NCBI GenBank assembly: GCA_033439295.1
Contig: JAVTLE010000003.1
Location: 1,612,001-1,676,000 of the forward strand
DNA length: 64,000 nt
Source of the DNA: Deuterostichococcus epilithicus
Taxonomy: Eukaryota > Chlorophyta > Trebouxiophyceae > Prasiolales > Stichococcaceae
Direction: 5' to 3'
Shown here: positions 23,159 to 34,426 of the stretch, one piece after another
How the letters are laid out: each line of letters starts with the position of its first letter
How positions within the stretch are numbered: the stretch's first letter is position 1
The notes under the pieces: model-generated
What the model saw: only the letters and a program-made list of their open reading frames with translations
The model's database searches: none
What the model was told of the DNA's origin: nothing
Program-made: the position numbers and the translations under genes

Positions 23159-23893
23159 TTGGACTTGGACTTGGACTTGGTTACATACTGTGCAGTCAAG
23201 TGGCTGACTATATATAGCACAGGCCCGAAGGCGGTCGGAATGCGCAACAGCAAGCGACATGCTGAGGGAACAAACGGAAAGGGCGTCGAGCAGATCAAAA
23301 CGACATCGGCAACCATGTCCAGTTATAGAGTCATGTGCCACAGCACCCGCGGGTAAACCCAGTAAACCCCGTGCAGACATACAGGGCCAGTTGCGCGCAA
23401 AGCGCCGAGCTCTCTGGCTCGCTGGGACTGGAAACGCCGTGAGGCGCCCTGCATGCTGGTGGAAGCAGACCAAACACAACAGCCAAGGACTGAAACACAC
23501 CTGCTAAGCCTGACCTCCCCCTGCCAAGGCTACTGGATGTCTGACTGCGCAACATGCCTAAAGTGCCCCCAGCTAGTGCTGAGCTGCCCTCTGGCGGAAT
23601 GTAGCATGCAAACATGTATGCATCCTCCTCCTGCCCGATGCAGCCATCAAGACGCAGTAAGGCATAGCAGCCCTGTGGCCCTGTCGACAGCACCGTGACC
23701 TTTAGTGCCAGCGCGTCAGCGACGTAGACGGCGATGCCGCCTCGCGTGCCGCCGTGCTGAAGCTTTCGGCTCCGAGGCAGATTGAGGATGGCCGTGTAGC
23801 CTGCCAGCTCTGGCGCGTCAGCGCCCTCCCGCAGCCACGTCTCCCTGAACACCAGAACGTCGTAGGCCGCTCCCTGGATGGCCTGCGTGATAG
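23159..23893 (-). mobile_element. LINE copy b: 3' UTR joined to AP-endonuclease segment
   Basis: 23159-~23578 is tail plus 3' UTR. ~23580-23893 translates on the minus strand as an apurinic-endonuclease-like segment (ETWLREGADAPELAGYTAIL, GGIAVYVADALALKV, FACYIPPEGS), the only place in the window where the 5' endonuclease region of the element is seen. The RT region between the two is missing, so this copy is internally deleted or recombined. Confidence 0.65.
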
Positions 23894-24182
23894 GAGACAG
23901 GGCGGTGGGCCGGTCTGCCGCGCGAGCAGCGCAGCTGTCAGCGCTGCGACAGCGGCGAGGTTGATGACGCAGAGCACATGCTCTGGGGGTGTTCTGCTCT
24001 GCTAGACCAGCGCCTCCAGCACGTGGAGCTGTTCAGCCGGGGCGACGCCACAGTCGAGGCGTTCATGCAGCAGGACCCTGCCAGCTTGGGGGTGTTTCTG
24101 CGGCATTGCGCCGATCGCTGCGCGGAGCTAGAGGGCTGGGGCTCGAGCTCTCAATGAGGCCTATCATCATAATGCTTTCGAG
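23894..24182 (+). mobile_element. Inverted LINE segment (end of ORF and start of 3' UTR)
   Basis: Plus-strand copy of the RT-protein C-terminus (Cys/His knuckle region, stop, first ~25 bases of 3' UTR), lying between two minus-strand LINE pieces. Such inversions are typical of LINE integration or later rearrangement. Confidence 0.65.
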
Positions 24183-24315
24183 GTCCAGCTGCGCCTGCAG
24201 GCCGGCGACGGTGGTGGACACCAGTGCCAGGTCGTCCGCGTAGAAGAGTGCCGGCGTCTGCACGCCGGACAGTGTGGGAAGGGCGAAGCCGGCGGAGCCG
24301 GCTTCGAGCTCAGCC
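24183..24315 (-). mobile_element. LINE RT fragment
   Basis: Short piece of the RT domain (ADDLALVS region), ending at ...GAGCTCAGCC, where the tail of copy c is attached. Confidence 0.65.
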
Positions 24316-26168
24316 TTGGTCTTGGTCTTGGTTACATACTGTGCAGTCAAGTGGCTGTCTATAGCACAGGCCTGAAGGCGGTCGGAATGCGCAACAGCAA
24401 GCGACATGCTGAGGGAACAAACGGAAAGGGCGTCGAGCAGATCAAAACGACATCGGCACCCATGTCCAGTCATAGAGTCATGTGCCACAGCACCCGCGGG
24501 CAAGCCCAGTAAACCCCGCGCAGACATACAGGGCCAGTTGCGCGCAAAGCGCCGAGCTCTCTGGCTCGCTTGGACTGGAAACGCCGTGAGCCCTGCATGC
24601 TGGTGGAAGCAGACCAAACACAACAGCCAAGGACTGAGAAACACCTGCTAAGCCTAACCTCCCCCTGCCAAGGCTACGGGATGTCTGACTGCGCAACATG
24701 CCTAAAGTGCCCCCGGCATCTGAGCTAGCCGCTCCCATCGCAGGATTCCGCGAGCGCTATGGCACACCACTCCGAAACCCAAACACAGATAATGAAATTG
24801 CCATCTACCCCCATGCCGACCCCGAAAGTCCCGACAGCAAGGTGCCCTCTGCCTCGAAAGCATGATGATGATAGGCCTCATTGAGAGCTCGAGCCCACGC
24901 CGTCTAGCTCCGCGCAGCGATCGGCGCAATGCCGCAGAAACACCCCCAAGCTGGCAGGGTCCTGCTGCATGAACGCCTCGACTGTGGCGTCGCCCCGGCT
25001 GAACAGCTCCACGTGCTGGAGGCGCTGGTCTAGCAGAGCAGAACACCCCAAAAGCATGTGCTCTGCGTCATCAACCTCGCCGCTGTCGCAGCGCTGACAG
25101 CTGCGCTGCTCGCGCGGCAGACCGGCCCACCGCCCTGTCTCCACCCGCAGCCAATGGGAGCCGGTGCGAAACTGCGCCAGCCGAACGCGGCCGGTCCTGG
25201 AGGCCACCGCCTGCAGATACATAGCTGGTTCGTAGGCACCAAAAGCCAGAGGGCCCCGAATCTGCAGCCACTCGCGTACCTTGCGGGCATCGCTGCCATT
25301 CACCGACTCAAAGTGTCGGCGCTGCAGCACCGCCGTGGCTGCGTCAGGGTCGATGTGCTGCGGCACACCGTCAACAATGGGGGACATGAAGTCCAGGAAC
25401 GAGGCCACCTGGGCTGCCCAACAGGCCGAGTGGATGCCGCCGCTGCGGCCGGCCATGCTGACGTTCTCGAGGAACGCCTGCTTGGTCAGCCGCGCGTCAG
25501 GCATGTCCACCAGCCGGTTCCAGAAGCGGCAGATCAGCGTCACTGCTGTGTGCGCCGCCTCAAAGCGGCCCGCCTCGCCGAGTAGCGCCGCCTTGGGCGT
25601 GCCTGCACGCACGCCAAGAAGAGCCCGCAAAAAGCTCCTCTGCACTTTCTCACAAGCCTCCATGCCGCTGGCCTTGCCACACAGCGCCCCAGGCCCCCAA
25701 GTCTCCACATCGTACAGCATCACCGGGCGCACAAGTGCGTCAAAGAGATGCATGAGCAGTGCAGGATCATGCAGCCTGAGATCACGACAGCGATTATGCA
25801 GTGCGAGCGCGGCGCGTCGGGCGGACGCCGCCCGGTCCGCTGCGCTCGACGCAAACGGCTTCGTGCTGTGCAGGTCAACCCCCAGGTACCTGAACGTGTC
25901 AAGCACCTCGATGGGGGCGGACATGTAGGTGAGCTGTGGCGCCGCCACCGCGCCGCGCGCGGTATTGTACACCACCACCTTCGTCTTCTTGACGTTGACG
26001 GTGAGCCGCCAGCGCTTGCTGTATGCCTGCAAGAGGTCCAGCTGCGCCTGCAGGCCGGCGACGGTGGTGGACACCAGTGCCAGGTCGTCCGCGTAGAAGA
26101 GTGCCGGCGTCTGCACGCCGGACAGTGTGGGAAGGGCGAAGCCGGCGGAGCCGTCTTCGAGCGCAGCC
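24316..26168 (-). mobile_element. LINE copy c, 5'-truncated
   Basis: Tail TTGGTC repeats at the left end, 3' UTR to 24877, then ORF to 26168, truncated just upstream of the YADD box. Its ORF runs uninterrupted across the junction into the 3' UTR of copy d, giving a composite 540-codon frame (24878-26500). Confidence 0.85.
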
Positions 26169-27225
26169 TTGGTCTTGGTCTTGGTTACATACTGTGCAGT
26201 CAAGTGGCTGACTATAGCACAGGCCCGGAGGCGGTCGGAATGCGCAGCAGCAAGCGACATGCTGAGGGAACAAACGGAAAGGGCGTCGAGCAGATCAAAA
26301 CGACATCGGCAACCATGTCCAGTCATAAAGTCATGTGCCACAGCACCCGCGGGTAAACCCAGTAAACCCCGTGCAGACATACAGGGCCAGTTGCGCGCAA
26401 AGCGCCGAGCTCTCTGGCTCGCTGGGACTGGAAACGCCGTGAGGCGCCCTGCATGCTGGTGGAAGCAGACCAAACACAACAGCCAAGGACTGAGAAACAC
26501 CTGCTAAGCCTGACCTCCCCCTGCCAAGGCTACTGGATGTCTGACTGCGCAACATGCCTAAAGTGCCCCCGGCATCTGAGCTAGCCGCTCCCATCGCAGG
26601 ATTCCGCGAGCGCTATGGCACACCACTCCGAAACCCAAACACAGAAAATGCAATTGCCATCTACCCCCATGCCGACCCCGAAAGTCCCGACAGCAAGGTG
26701 CCCTCTGCCTCGAAAGCATGATGATGATAGGCCTCATTGAGAGCTCGAGCCCACGCCGTCTAGCTCCGCGCAGCGATCGGCGCAATGCCGCAGAAACACC
26801 CCCAAGCTGGCAGGGTCCTGCTGCATGAACGCCTCGACTGTGGCGTCGCCCCGGCTGAACAGCTCCACGTGCTGGAGGCGCTGGTCTAGCAGAGCAGAAC
26901 ACCCCCAGAGCATGTGCTCTGCGTCATCAACCTCGCCGCTGTCGCAGCGCTGACAGCTGCGCTGCTCGCGCGGCAGACCGGCCCACCGCCCTGTCTCCAC
27001 CCGCAGCCAATGGGAGCCGGTGCGAAACTGCGCCAGCCGAACGCGGCCGGTCCTGGAGGCCACCGCCTGCAGATACATAGCTGGTTCGTAGGCACCAAAA
27101 GCCAGAGGGCCCCGAATCTGCAGCCACTCGCGTACCTTGCGGGCATCGCTGCCATTCACCGACTCAAAGTGTCGGCGCTGCAGCACCGCCGTGGTTGCGT
27201 CAGGGTCGATGTGCTGCGGCACACC
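26169..27225 (-). mobile_element. LINE copy d, 5'-truncated (1,057 bp)
   Basis: Tail, 3' UTR to 26733, ORF C-terminus to 27225 where it is truncated at the codons for VPQHIDPDA. It has the same length and the same truncation point as copy e. Confidence 0.85.
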
Positions 27226-28282
27226 TTGGACTTGGACTTGGTTACGTACTGTGCAGTCAAGTGGCTGACTATAGCACAGGCCCGAAGGCGGTCGGAATGC
27301 GCAACAGCAAGCGGCAAGCTGAGGGAACAAACGGAAAGGGCGTCGAGCAGATCAAAACGACATCGGCAACCATGTCCAGTCATAGAGTCATGTGCCACAG
27401 CACTCGCGGGTAAACCCAGTAAACCCCGCGCAGACATACAGGACCAGTTGCGCACAAAGCGCCGAGCTCTCTGGCTCGCTGGGACCAGAAACGCCGTGAG
27501 GCGCCCTGCATGCTGGTGGAAACAGGCCAAACACAAAAGCCAAGGACTGAAAAACACATGCTAGGCCTAACCTCCCCCTGCCAAGGCTGCGGGGTGTCTG
27601 ACCGCGCAACATGCCTAAAGTGCCCCCGGCATCTGAGCTAGCCGCTCCCGTCGCAGGATTCCGCGAGCGCTATGGCACACCACTCCGAAACCTAAACACA
27701 GAAAATGCAATTGCCATCTACCCCCATGCCGACCCCGAAAGTCCCGACAGCAAGGTGCCCTCTGCCTCGAAAGCATGATGATGATAGGCCTCATTGAGAG
27801 CTCGAGCCCACGCCCTCTAGCTCCGCGCAGCGATCGGCGCAATGCCGCAGAAACACCCCCAAGCTGGCAGGGTCCTGCTGCATGAACGCCTCGACTGTGG
27901 CGTCGCCCCGGCTGAACAGCTCCACGTGCTGGAGGCGCTGGTCTAGCAGAGCAGAACACCCCCAGAGCATGTGCTCTGCGTCATCAACCTCGCCGCTGTC
28001 GCAGCGCTGACAGCTGCGCTGCTCGCGCGGCAACCCGGCCCACCGCCCTGTCTCCACCCGCAGCCAATGGGAGCCGGTGCGAAACTGCGCCAGCCGAACG
28101 CGGCCGGTCCTGGAGGCCACCGCCTGCAGATACATAGCTGGTTCGTAGGCACCAAAAGCCAAAGGGCCCCGAATCTGCAGCCACTCGCGCACCTTGCGGG
28201 CATCGCTGCCATTCACCGACTCAAAGTGTCGGCGCTGCAGCACCGCCGTGGCTGCGTCAGGGTCGATGTGCTGCGGCACACC
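27226..28282 (-). mobile_element. LINE copy e, 5'-truncated (1,057 bp)
   Basis: Near-identical in extent to copy d: tail, 3' UTR, ORF C-terminus ending at the same base of the element. Suggests a tandem duplication of one unit. Confidence 0.85.
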
Positions 28283-29157
28283 TTGGACTTGGACTTGGTT
28301 ACGTACTGTGCAGTCAAGTGGCTGACTATAGCACAGGCCCGAAGGCGGTCGGAATGCGCAACAGCAAGCGGCAAGCTGAGGGAATAAACGGAAAGGGTGT
28401 CGAGCAGATCAAAACGACATCGGCAACCATGTCCAGTCATAGAGTCATGTGCCACAGCACTCGCGGGTAAACCCAGTAAACCCCGCGCAGACATACAGGA
28501 CCAGTTGCGCACAAAGCGCCGAGCTCTCTGGCTCGCTGGGACCAGAAACGCCGTGAGGCGCCCTGCATGCTGGTGGAAACAGGCCAAACACAAAAGCCAA
28601 GGACTGAAAAACACATGCTAGGCCTAACCTCCCCCTGCCAAGGCTGCGGGGTGTCTGACCGCGCAACATGCCTAAAGTGCCCCCGGCATCTGAGCTAGCC
28701 GCTCCCATCGCAGGATTCCGCGAGCGCTATGGCACACCACTCCGAAACCCAAACACAGAAAATGCAATTGCCATCTACCCCCATGCCGACCCCGAAAGTC
28801 CCGACAGCAAGGTGCCCTCTGCCTCGAAAGCATGATGATGATAGGCCTCATTGAGAGCTCGAGCCCCAGCCCACTAGCTCCGCGCAGCGATCGGCGCAAT
28901 GCCGCAGAAACACCCCCAAGCTGGCAGGGTCCTGCTGCATGAACGCCTCGACTGTGGCGTCGCCCCGGCTGAACAGCTCCACGTGCTGGAGGCGCTGGTC
29001 TAGCAGAGCAGAACACCCCCAGAGCATGTGCTCTGCGTCATCAACCTCGCCGCTGTCGCAGCGCTGACAGCTGCGCTGCTCGCGCGGCAGACCCGGCCCA
29101 CCGCCCTGTCTCCACCCGCAGCCAATGGGAGCCGGTGCGAAACTGCGCCAGCCGAAC
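28283..29157 (-). mobile_element. LINE copy f, 5'-truncated
   Basis: Tail, 3' UTR to 28847, ORF C-terminus to 29157, truncated inside the codons for FGWRSFAPAP in the alternative frame (just after CAGCCGAAC on the plus strand). Confidence 0.85.
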
Positions 29158-31582
29158 TTGGACTTGGACTTGGTTACATACTGTGCAGTCAAGTGGCTGA
29201 CTATAGCACAGGCCCGAAGGCGGTCGGAATGCGCAGCAGCAAGCGACATGCTGAGGGAACAAACGGAAAGGGCGTCGAGCAGATCAAAACGACATCGGCA
29301 ACCATGTCCAGTCATAGACTCATGTGCCACAGCACCCGCGGGTAAACCCAGTAAACCCCGTGCAGACATACAGGGCCAGTTGCGCGCAAAGCGCCGAGCT
29401 CTCTGGCTCGCTTGGACTGGAAACGCCGTGAGGCGCCCTGCATGCTGGTGGAAGCAGGCCAAACACAACAGCCAAGGACTGAAAAACACCTGCTAAGCCT
29501 AACCTCCCCCTGCCAAGGCTACTGGATGTCTGGCTGCGCAACATGCCTAAAGTGCCCCCGGCATCTGAGCTAGCCGCTCCCATCGCAGGATTCCGCGAGC
29601 GCTATGGCACACCACTCCGAAACCCAAACACAGAGAATGAAATTGCCATCTACCCCCATGCCGGCCCCGAAAGTCCCGACAGCAAGGTGCCCTCTGCCTC
29701 GAAAGCATGATGATGATAGGCCTCATTGAGAGCTCGAGCCCCAGCCCACTAGCTCCGCGCAGCGATCGGCGCAATGCCGCAGAAACACCCCCAAGCTGGC
29801 AGGGTCCTGCTGCATGAACGCCTCGACTGTGGCGTCGCCCCGGCTGAACAGCTCCACGTGCTGGAGGCGCTGGTCTAGCAGAGCAGAACACCCCCAGAGC
29901 ATGTGCTCTGCGTCATCAACCTCGCCGCTGTCGCAGCGCTGACAGCTGCGCTGCTCGCGCGGCAACCCGGCCCACCGCCCTGTCTCCACCCGCAGCCAAT
30001 GGGAGCCGGTGCGAAACTGCGCCAGCCGAACGCGGCCGGTCCTGGAGGCCACCGCCTGCAGATACATAGCTGGTTCGTAGGCACCAAAAGCCAAAGGGCC
30101 CCGAATCTGCAGCCACTCGCGTACCTTGCGGGCATCGCTGCCATTCACCGACTCAAAGTGTCGGCGCTGCAGCACCGCCGTGGCTGCGTCAGGGTCGATG
30201 TGCTGCGGCACACCGTCAACAATGGGGGACATGAAGTCCAGGAACGAGGCCACCTGGGCAGCCCAACAGGCCGAGTGGATGCCGCCGCCGCGGCCGGCCA
30301 TGCTGACGTTCTCGAGGAACGCCTGCTTGGTCAGCCGCGCGTCAGGCATGTCCACCAGCCGGTTCCAGAAGCGGCAGATCAGCGTCACTGCAGTGTGCGC
30401 CGCCTCAAAGCGGCCCGCCTCGCCGAGTAGCGCCGCCTTGGGCGTGCCTGCACGCACGCCAAGAAGAGCCCGCAAAAAGCTCCTCTGCACTTTCTCACAA
30501 GCCTCCATGCCGCTGGCCTTGCCACACAGCGCCCCAGGCCCCCAAGTCTCCACACCGTACAGCATCACCGGGCGCACAAGTGCGTCAAAAAGATGCATGA
30601 GCAGTGCAGGATCATGCAGCCCGAGATCACGACAGCGATTATGCAGTGCGAGCGCGGCGCGTCGGGCGGACGCCGCCCGGTCCGCTGCGCTCGAAGCAAA
30701 TGGCTTCGTGCTGTGCAGGTCAACCCCCAGGTACCTGAACGTGTCAAGCACCTCGATGGGGGCGGACATGTAGGTGAGCTGTGGCGCCGCCACCGCGCCG
30801 CATGCGGTGGTGTAAACCACCACCTTCGTCTTCTTAACGTTGACGGTGAGCCGCCAGCGTTTGCTGTATGCCTGCAAGAGGTCCAACTGCGCCTGCAGGC
30901 CGGCGACGGTGGTGGACACCAGTGCCAGGTCGTCCGCGTAGAAGAGTGCCGGCGTCTGCACGCCGGACAGTGTGGGAAGAGCGAAGCCGGCGGAGCCGGC
31001 TTCGAGCTCAGCCTGGAAGTCATCAATGAAGATGCCAAACAGGGTTGGAGAAAGTGGGCAGCCCTGTTTCACACCTAGCAGGGAATCGAACGTGGCAGAC
31101 ATGCCGTCAGCAAACTGCACCCCCATGGGCACCTCCGCATACAAAGCCTGCACCGCCCGCAAGAAGTCCCCATGCACCCCGATGCGCTGCAGTTTGTGCC
31201 ACAGCAGGTCGCGTGGAATGGTGTCATATGCTTTTTCGAAGTCAACGTAACATACATACAACGGCTTTTTTTCTGCACGGGCTCGCTCAATGAGCGTGCG
31301 GAGCACAAACACCTGGTCAGTGGTGCGGTGGTCCCTCCGGAAGCCAGCCTGTCCGCGGGCACGCAGCCCGTGGCGCTCGGTCCACTCCATGAGCCTCTCG
31401 TTGAGCATCGCTGCGTACAGCTTTGCTAAAAGAGAGCCCACCGCGATGCCGCGGTAGTTGCCAGGGTCAGTAACGTCGCCACCCTTGTGGATGGGGGTGA
31501 TGCCGCAAAGCGCCCAAGCGCGCGGCAGCGCCCCCACCCTCTGGCAAGCATTGAAGACGGCAGCAAGACACGGCGCGAGCTC
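29158..31582 (-). mobile_element. LINE copy g, longest, with nearly complete RT domain
   Basis: Tail at 29158, 3' UTR to 29722, ORF from 29723 rightwards to at least 31582. It contains the full RT palm and the C-terminal Cys/His knuckle but not the endonuclease. At its 5' end it is joined to a 68-bp inverted piece of its own ORF. Confidence 0.9.
29723..31582 (-). CDS. LINE reverse transcriptase ORF (5'-incomplete)
   Basis: Non-LTR retrotransposon polymerase: nicks and copies its own RNA at the target. About 620 open codons. RT blocks in order: FNACQRVGALPRAW and GITPIHKGGDVTDPGNYRGI, ARGQAGFRRDHRTTDQ, YVCYVDFEKAYDTIP (motif A, catalytic Asp), LLGVKQGCPLSPTLFGIFI (B), LFYADDLALVS (C, catalytic Asp pair), RWRLTVNVKKTKVV (D). 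The C-terminal end has a CQRCDSGEVDDAEHMLWGC knuckle (C-x2-C-x8-H-x4-C), common in L1-, I- and RTE-like elements. The order endonuclease (seen only in copy b), RT, knuckle fits an L1-like clade; the exact clade needs a tree. The frame has no in-window stop before 29723, so this copy may be fairly young. Confidence 0.9.
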   Translation of the reverse strand, partial: ELAPCLAAVFNACQRVGALPRAWALCGITPIHKGGDVTDPGNYRGIAVGSLLAKLYAAMLNERLMEWTERHGLRARGQAGFRRDHRTTDQVFVLRTLIERARAEKKPLYVCYVDFEKAYDTIPRDLLWHKLQRIGVHGDFLRAVQALYAEVPMGVQFADGMSATFDSLLGVKQGCPLSPTLFGIFIDDFQAELEAGSAGFALPTLSGVQTPALFYADDLALVSTTVAGLQAQLDLLQAYSKRWRLTVNVKKTKVVVYTTACGAVAAPQLTYMSAPIEVLDTFRYLGVDLHSTKPFASSAADRAASARRAALALHNRCRDLGLHDPALLMHLFDALVRPVMLYGVETWGPGALCGKASGMEACEKVQRSFLRALLGVRAGTPKAALLGEAGRFEAAHTAVTLICRFWNRLVDMPDARLTKQAFLENVSMAGRGGGIHSACWAAQVASFLDFMSPIVDGVPQHIDPDAATAVLQRRHFESVNGSDARKVREWLQIRGPLAFGAYEPAMYLQAVASRTGRVRLAQFRTGSHWLRVETGRWAGLPREQRSCQRCDSGEVDDAEHMLWGCSALLDQRLQHVELFSRGDATVEAFMQQDPASLGVFLRHCADRCAELVGWGSSSQ

Positions 31583-31650
31583 TGCATAATCGCTGTCGTG
31601 ATCTCAGGCTGCATGATCCTGCACTGCTCATGCATCTTTTTGACGCACTT
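31583..31650 (+). mobile_element. Inverted LINE fragment at the 5' end of copy g
   Basis: 68 bp (GCATAATCGCTGTCGTGATC ...) are the reverse complement of ORF sequence around 30577-30645. 31651-31699 is a TTGTTTG-rich filler before the next tail. Resembles the 5' inversions left by twin priming. Confidence 0.7.
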
Positions 31651-31699
31651 GTTTGTTTGCTTGTTTGTTTGTTTTTTACAAGGGGCGTCCAGACCAAAC

Positions 31700-32152
31700 T
31701 TGGACTTGGCCTTGGTTACATACTGTGCAGTCAAGTGGCTGACTATAGCACAGGCCCGAAGGCGGTCGGAATGCGCAACAGCAAGCAACATGCTGAGGGA
31801 ACAAACGGAAAGGGCGTCGAGCAGATCAAAACGACATCGGCAACCATGTCCAGTCATAGAGTCATGTGCCACAGCACCCGCGGGTAAACCCAGTAAACCC
31901 CGTGCAGACATACAGGGCCAGTTGCGCGCAAAGCGCCGAGCTCTCTGGCTCGCTTGGACTGGAAACGCCGTGAGGCGCCCTGCATGCTGGTGGAAGCAGA
32001 CCAAACACAACAGCCAAGGACTGAGAAACACCTGCTAAGCCTAACCTCACCCTGCCAAGGCTACGGGATGTCTGACTGCGCAACATGCCTAAAGTGCCCC
32101 CGGCATCTGAGCTAGCCGCTCCCATCGCAGGATTCCGCGAGCGCTATGGCAA
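31700..32152 (-). mobile_element. LINE copy h (tail and 3' UTR only)
   Basis: TTGGAC tail then about 430 bp of 3' UTR, ending at GCGCTATGGC. No ORF sequence. Confidence 0.8.
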
Positions 32153-32186
32153 AGCCAAGTCCTAGAACAATGCGGCACAATGCGGC

Positions 32187-32488
32187 ATCCCACGTGTGAA
32201 CGAGGGCGCGGCGGGGTGAATCTCCAAAGGAATCGTCGTTCGAACAATGTCGGTGGAGGACTCTGAAACCACTGGGGAATGCAGGTCCTATGAGACTAGC
32301 GAAAGGCAATAGTCCCGATGAGGCTGAACTATCTGACGGTCCTGCAAGTGCGGGGTCACGGCGGCGGCGGCAGCAAAGCCATGCACGCGCGGCTGGAACG
32401 ATCCGCTGACAAACTAGCGCGCTAGATAAGACGTGGAGCCAAAGTCTCTATGTGCCACGGCACCCGCGGGTAAACCCAGTAAACCCCG
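32187..32488 (-). repeat. Dispersed repeat R, copy 1 (SINE-free site)
   Basis: About 300 bp also found at 34427-34665 plus 34932-34990. Its right end (TATGTGCCACGGCACCCGCGG and the following GTAAACCC repeats) matches the LINE 3' UTR, so R may be the alternative 3' end of a related LINE subfamily. Around 32420 it reads GCGCGCTAGATAAGACG, the uninterrupted form of the site that holds the SINE in copy 2. Confidence 0.65.
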
Positions 32489-33455
32489 CGCACTTGTGCG
32501 CCCGGTGAGCGGATTCGGGGCCCTCTGGCTTTTGGTGCCTACGAACCAGCTGTGTATCTGCAGGCGGTGGCCTCCAGGACCGGCCGCGTTCGGCTGGCGC
32601 AGTTTCGCACCGGCTCCCATTGGCTGCGGGTGGAGACAGGGCGGTGGGCCGGTCTGCCGCGCGAGCAGCGCAGCTGTCAGCGCTGCGACAGCGGCGAGGT
32701 TGATGACGCAGAGCACATGCTCTGGGGGTGTTCTGCTCTGCTAGACCAGCGCCTCCAGCACGTGGAGCTGTTCAGCCGGGGCGACGCCACAGTCGAGGCG
32801 TTCATGCAGCAGGACCCTGCCAGCTTGGGGGTGTTTCTGCGGCATTGCGCCGATCGCTGCGCGGAGCTAGACGGCGTGGGCTCGAGCTCTCAATGAGGCC
32901 TATCATCATCATGCTTTCGAGGCAGAGGGCACCTTGCTGTCGGGATTTTTGGGGGTTCGGCATGGGGTAAGATGGCGATTGCATTTTCTGTGTTTGGGTT
33001 TCGGAGTGGTGTGCCATAGCGCTTGCGGAATCCTGCGACGGGAGCGGCTAACTCAGATGCCAGGGGCACTTTAGGCATGTTGCGCAGTCAGACATCCCGT
33101 AGCCTTGGCAGCGGGAGGTTAGGCCTAGCATGTGTTTTTCAGTCCTTGGCTTTTGTGTTTGGCCTGTTTCCACCAGCATGCAGGGCGCCTCACGGCGTTT
33201 CCGGTCCCAGCGAGCAAGAGAGCTCGGCGCCTTGTGCGCAACTGGTCCTGTATGTCTGCGCGGGGTTTACTGGGTTTACCCGCGAGTGCTGTGGCACATG
33301 ACTCTATGACTGGACATGGTTGCCGATGTCGTTTTGATCTGCTCGACGTCCTTTCCGTTTGTTCCCTCAGCTTGCCGCTTGCTGTTGCGCCCGACCGCCT
33401 TCGGGCCTGTGCTATAGTCAGCCACTTGACTGCACAGTATGTAACGAATTCCAAG
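32489..33455 (+). mobile_element. LINE copy i, plus strand, 5'-truncated
   Basis: ORF C-terminus to the stop at 32896, then 3' UTR, ending in a minimal CCAAG tail at 33455. Opposite orientation to copies a-h. Confidence 0.85.
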
Positions 33456-34426
33456 TATGTATCTGCAGGCGGTGGCCTCCAGGACCGGCCGCGTTCGGCT
33501 GGCGCAGTTTCGCACCGGCTCCCATCGGCTGCGGGCGGAGACAGGGCGGTGGGCCGGTCTGCCGCGCGAGCAGCGCAGCTGTCAGCGCTGCGACAGCGGC
33601 GAGGTTGATGACGCAGAGCACATGCTCTGGGGGTGTTCTGCTCTGCTAGACCAGCGCCTCCAGCACGTGGAGCTGTTCAGCCGGGGCGACGCCACAGTCG
33701 AGGCGTTCATGCAGCAGGACCCTGCCAGCTTGGGGGTGTTTCTGCGGCATTGCGCCGATTGCTGCGCGGAGCTAGAGGGCTTGGGCTCGAGCTCTCAATG
33801 AGGCCTATCATCATCATGCTTTCGAGGCAGAGGTCACCTTGCTGTACGTACGTAACCAAGTACGTAACCAAGTCCAGTCCAGTGCTGTCGGGACTTTTGG
33901 GATCGGCATGGGGGTAGATGGCGATTTCATTCTCTGTGTTTGGGTTTCGGAGTGGTGTGCCATAGCGCTCGCGGAATCCTGCGATGGGAGCAGCTAGCTC
34001 AGATGCCGGGGGCACTTTAGGCATGTTGCGCAGTCAGACATCCCGTAGCCTTGGCAGCGGGAGGTTAGGCTCTGCAGGTGTTTTTCAGTCCTTGGCTTTT
34101 GTGCTTGGCCTTGCTTCCACCAGCATGCAAGGGCGCCTCACGGCGTTCTGGTCCCAGCGAGTCAAAAAGCTCGGCGCCTTGTGCGCAACTGGTCCTGTAT
34201 GTCTGCGCGGGGTTTACTGGGTTTACCCGCGAGTGCTGTGGCACATGACTCTATGACTGGACATGGTTGCCGATGTCGTTTTGATCTGCTCGACGCCCTT
34301 TCCGTTTGTTCCCCCAGCTTGTCGCTTGCTGTTGCGCATTCCGATTGCCTTCGGGCCTGTGCTATAGTCAGCCACTTGACTGCACAGTATGTAACCAAGT
34401 CCAAGTCCAAGTCCAAGTCCAAGTCC
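33456..34426 (+). mobile_element. LINE copy j, plus strand, 5'-truncated
   Basis: Starts in the ORF at the codons for MYLQAVASRTG, stop at 33801, 3' UTR, and a tail of about six CCAAGT units (34393-34426). A short tail-like insert (GTAACCAAGTACGTAACCAAG) sits at about 33846-33885 in the 3' UTR. Confidence 0.85.

Noticed and set aside
24878-26500. 540-codon ORF as a single host gene
   Set aside because: It is a fusion across a LINE-LINE junction, so it was listed as LINE copies instead.
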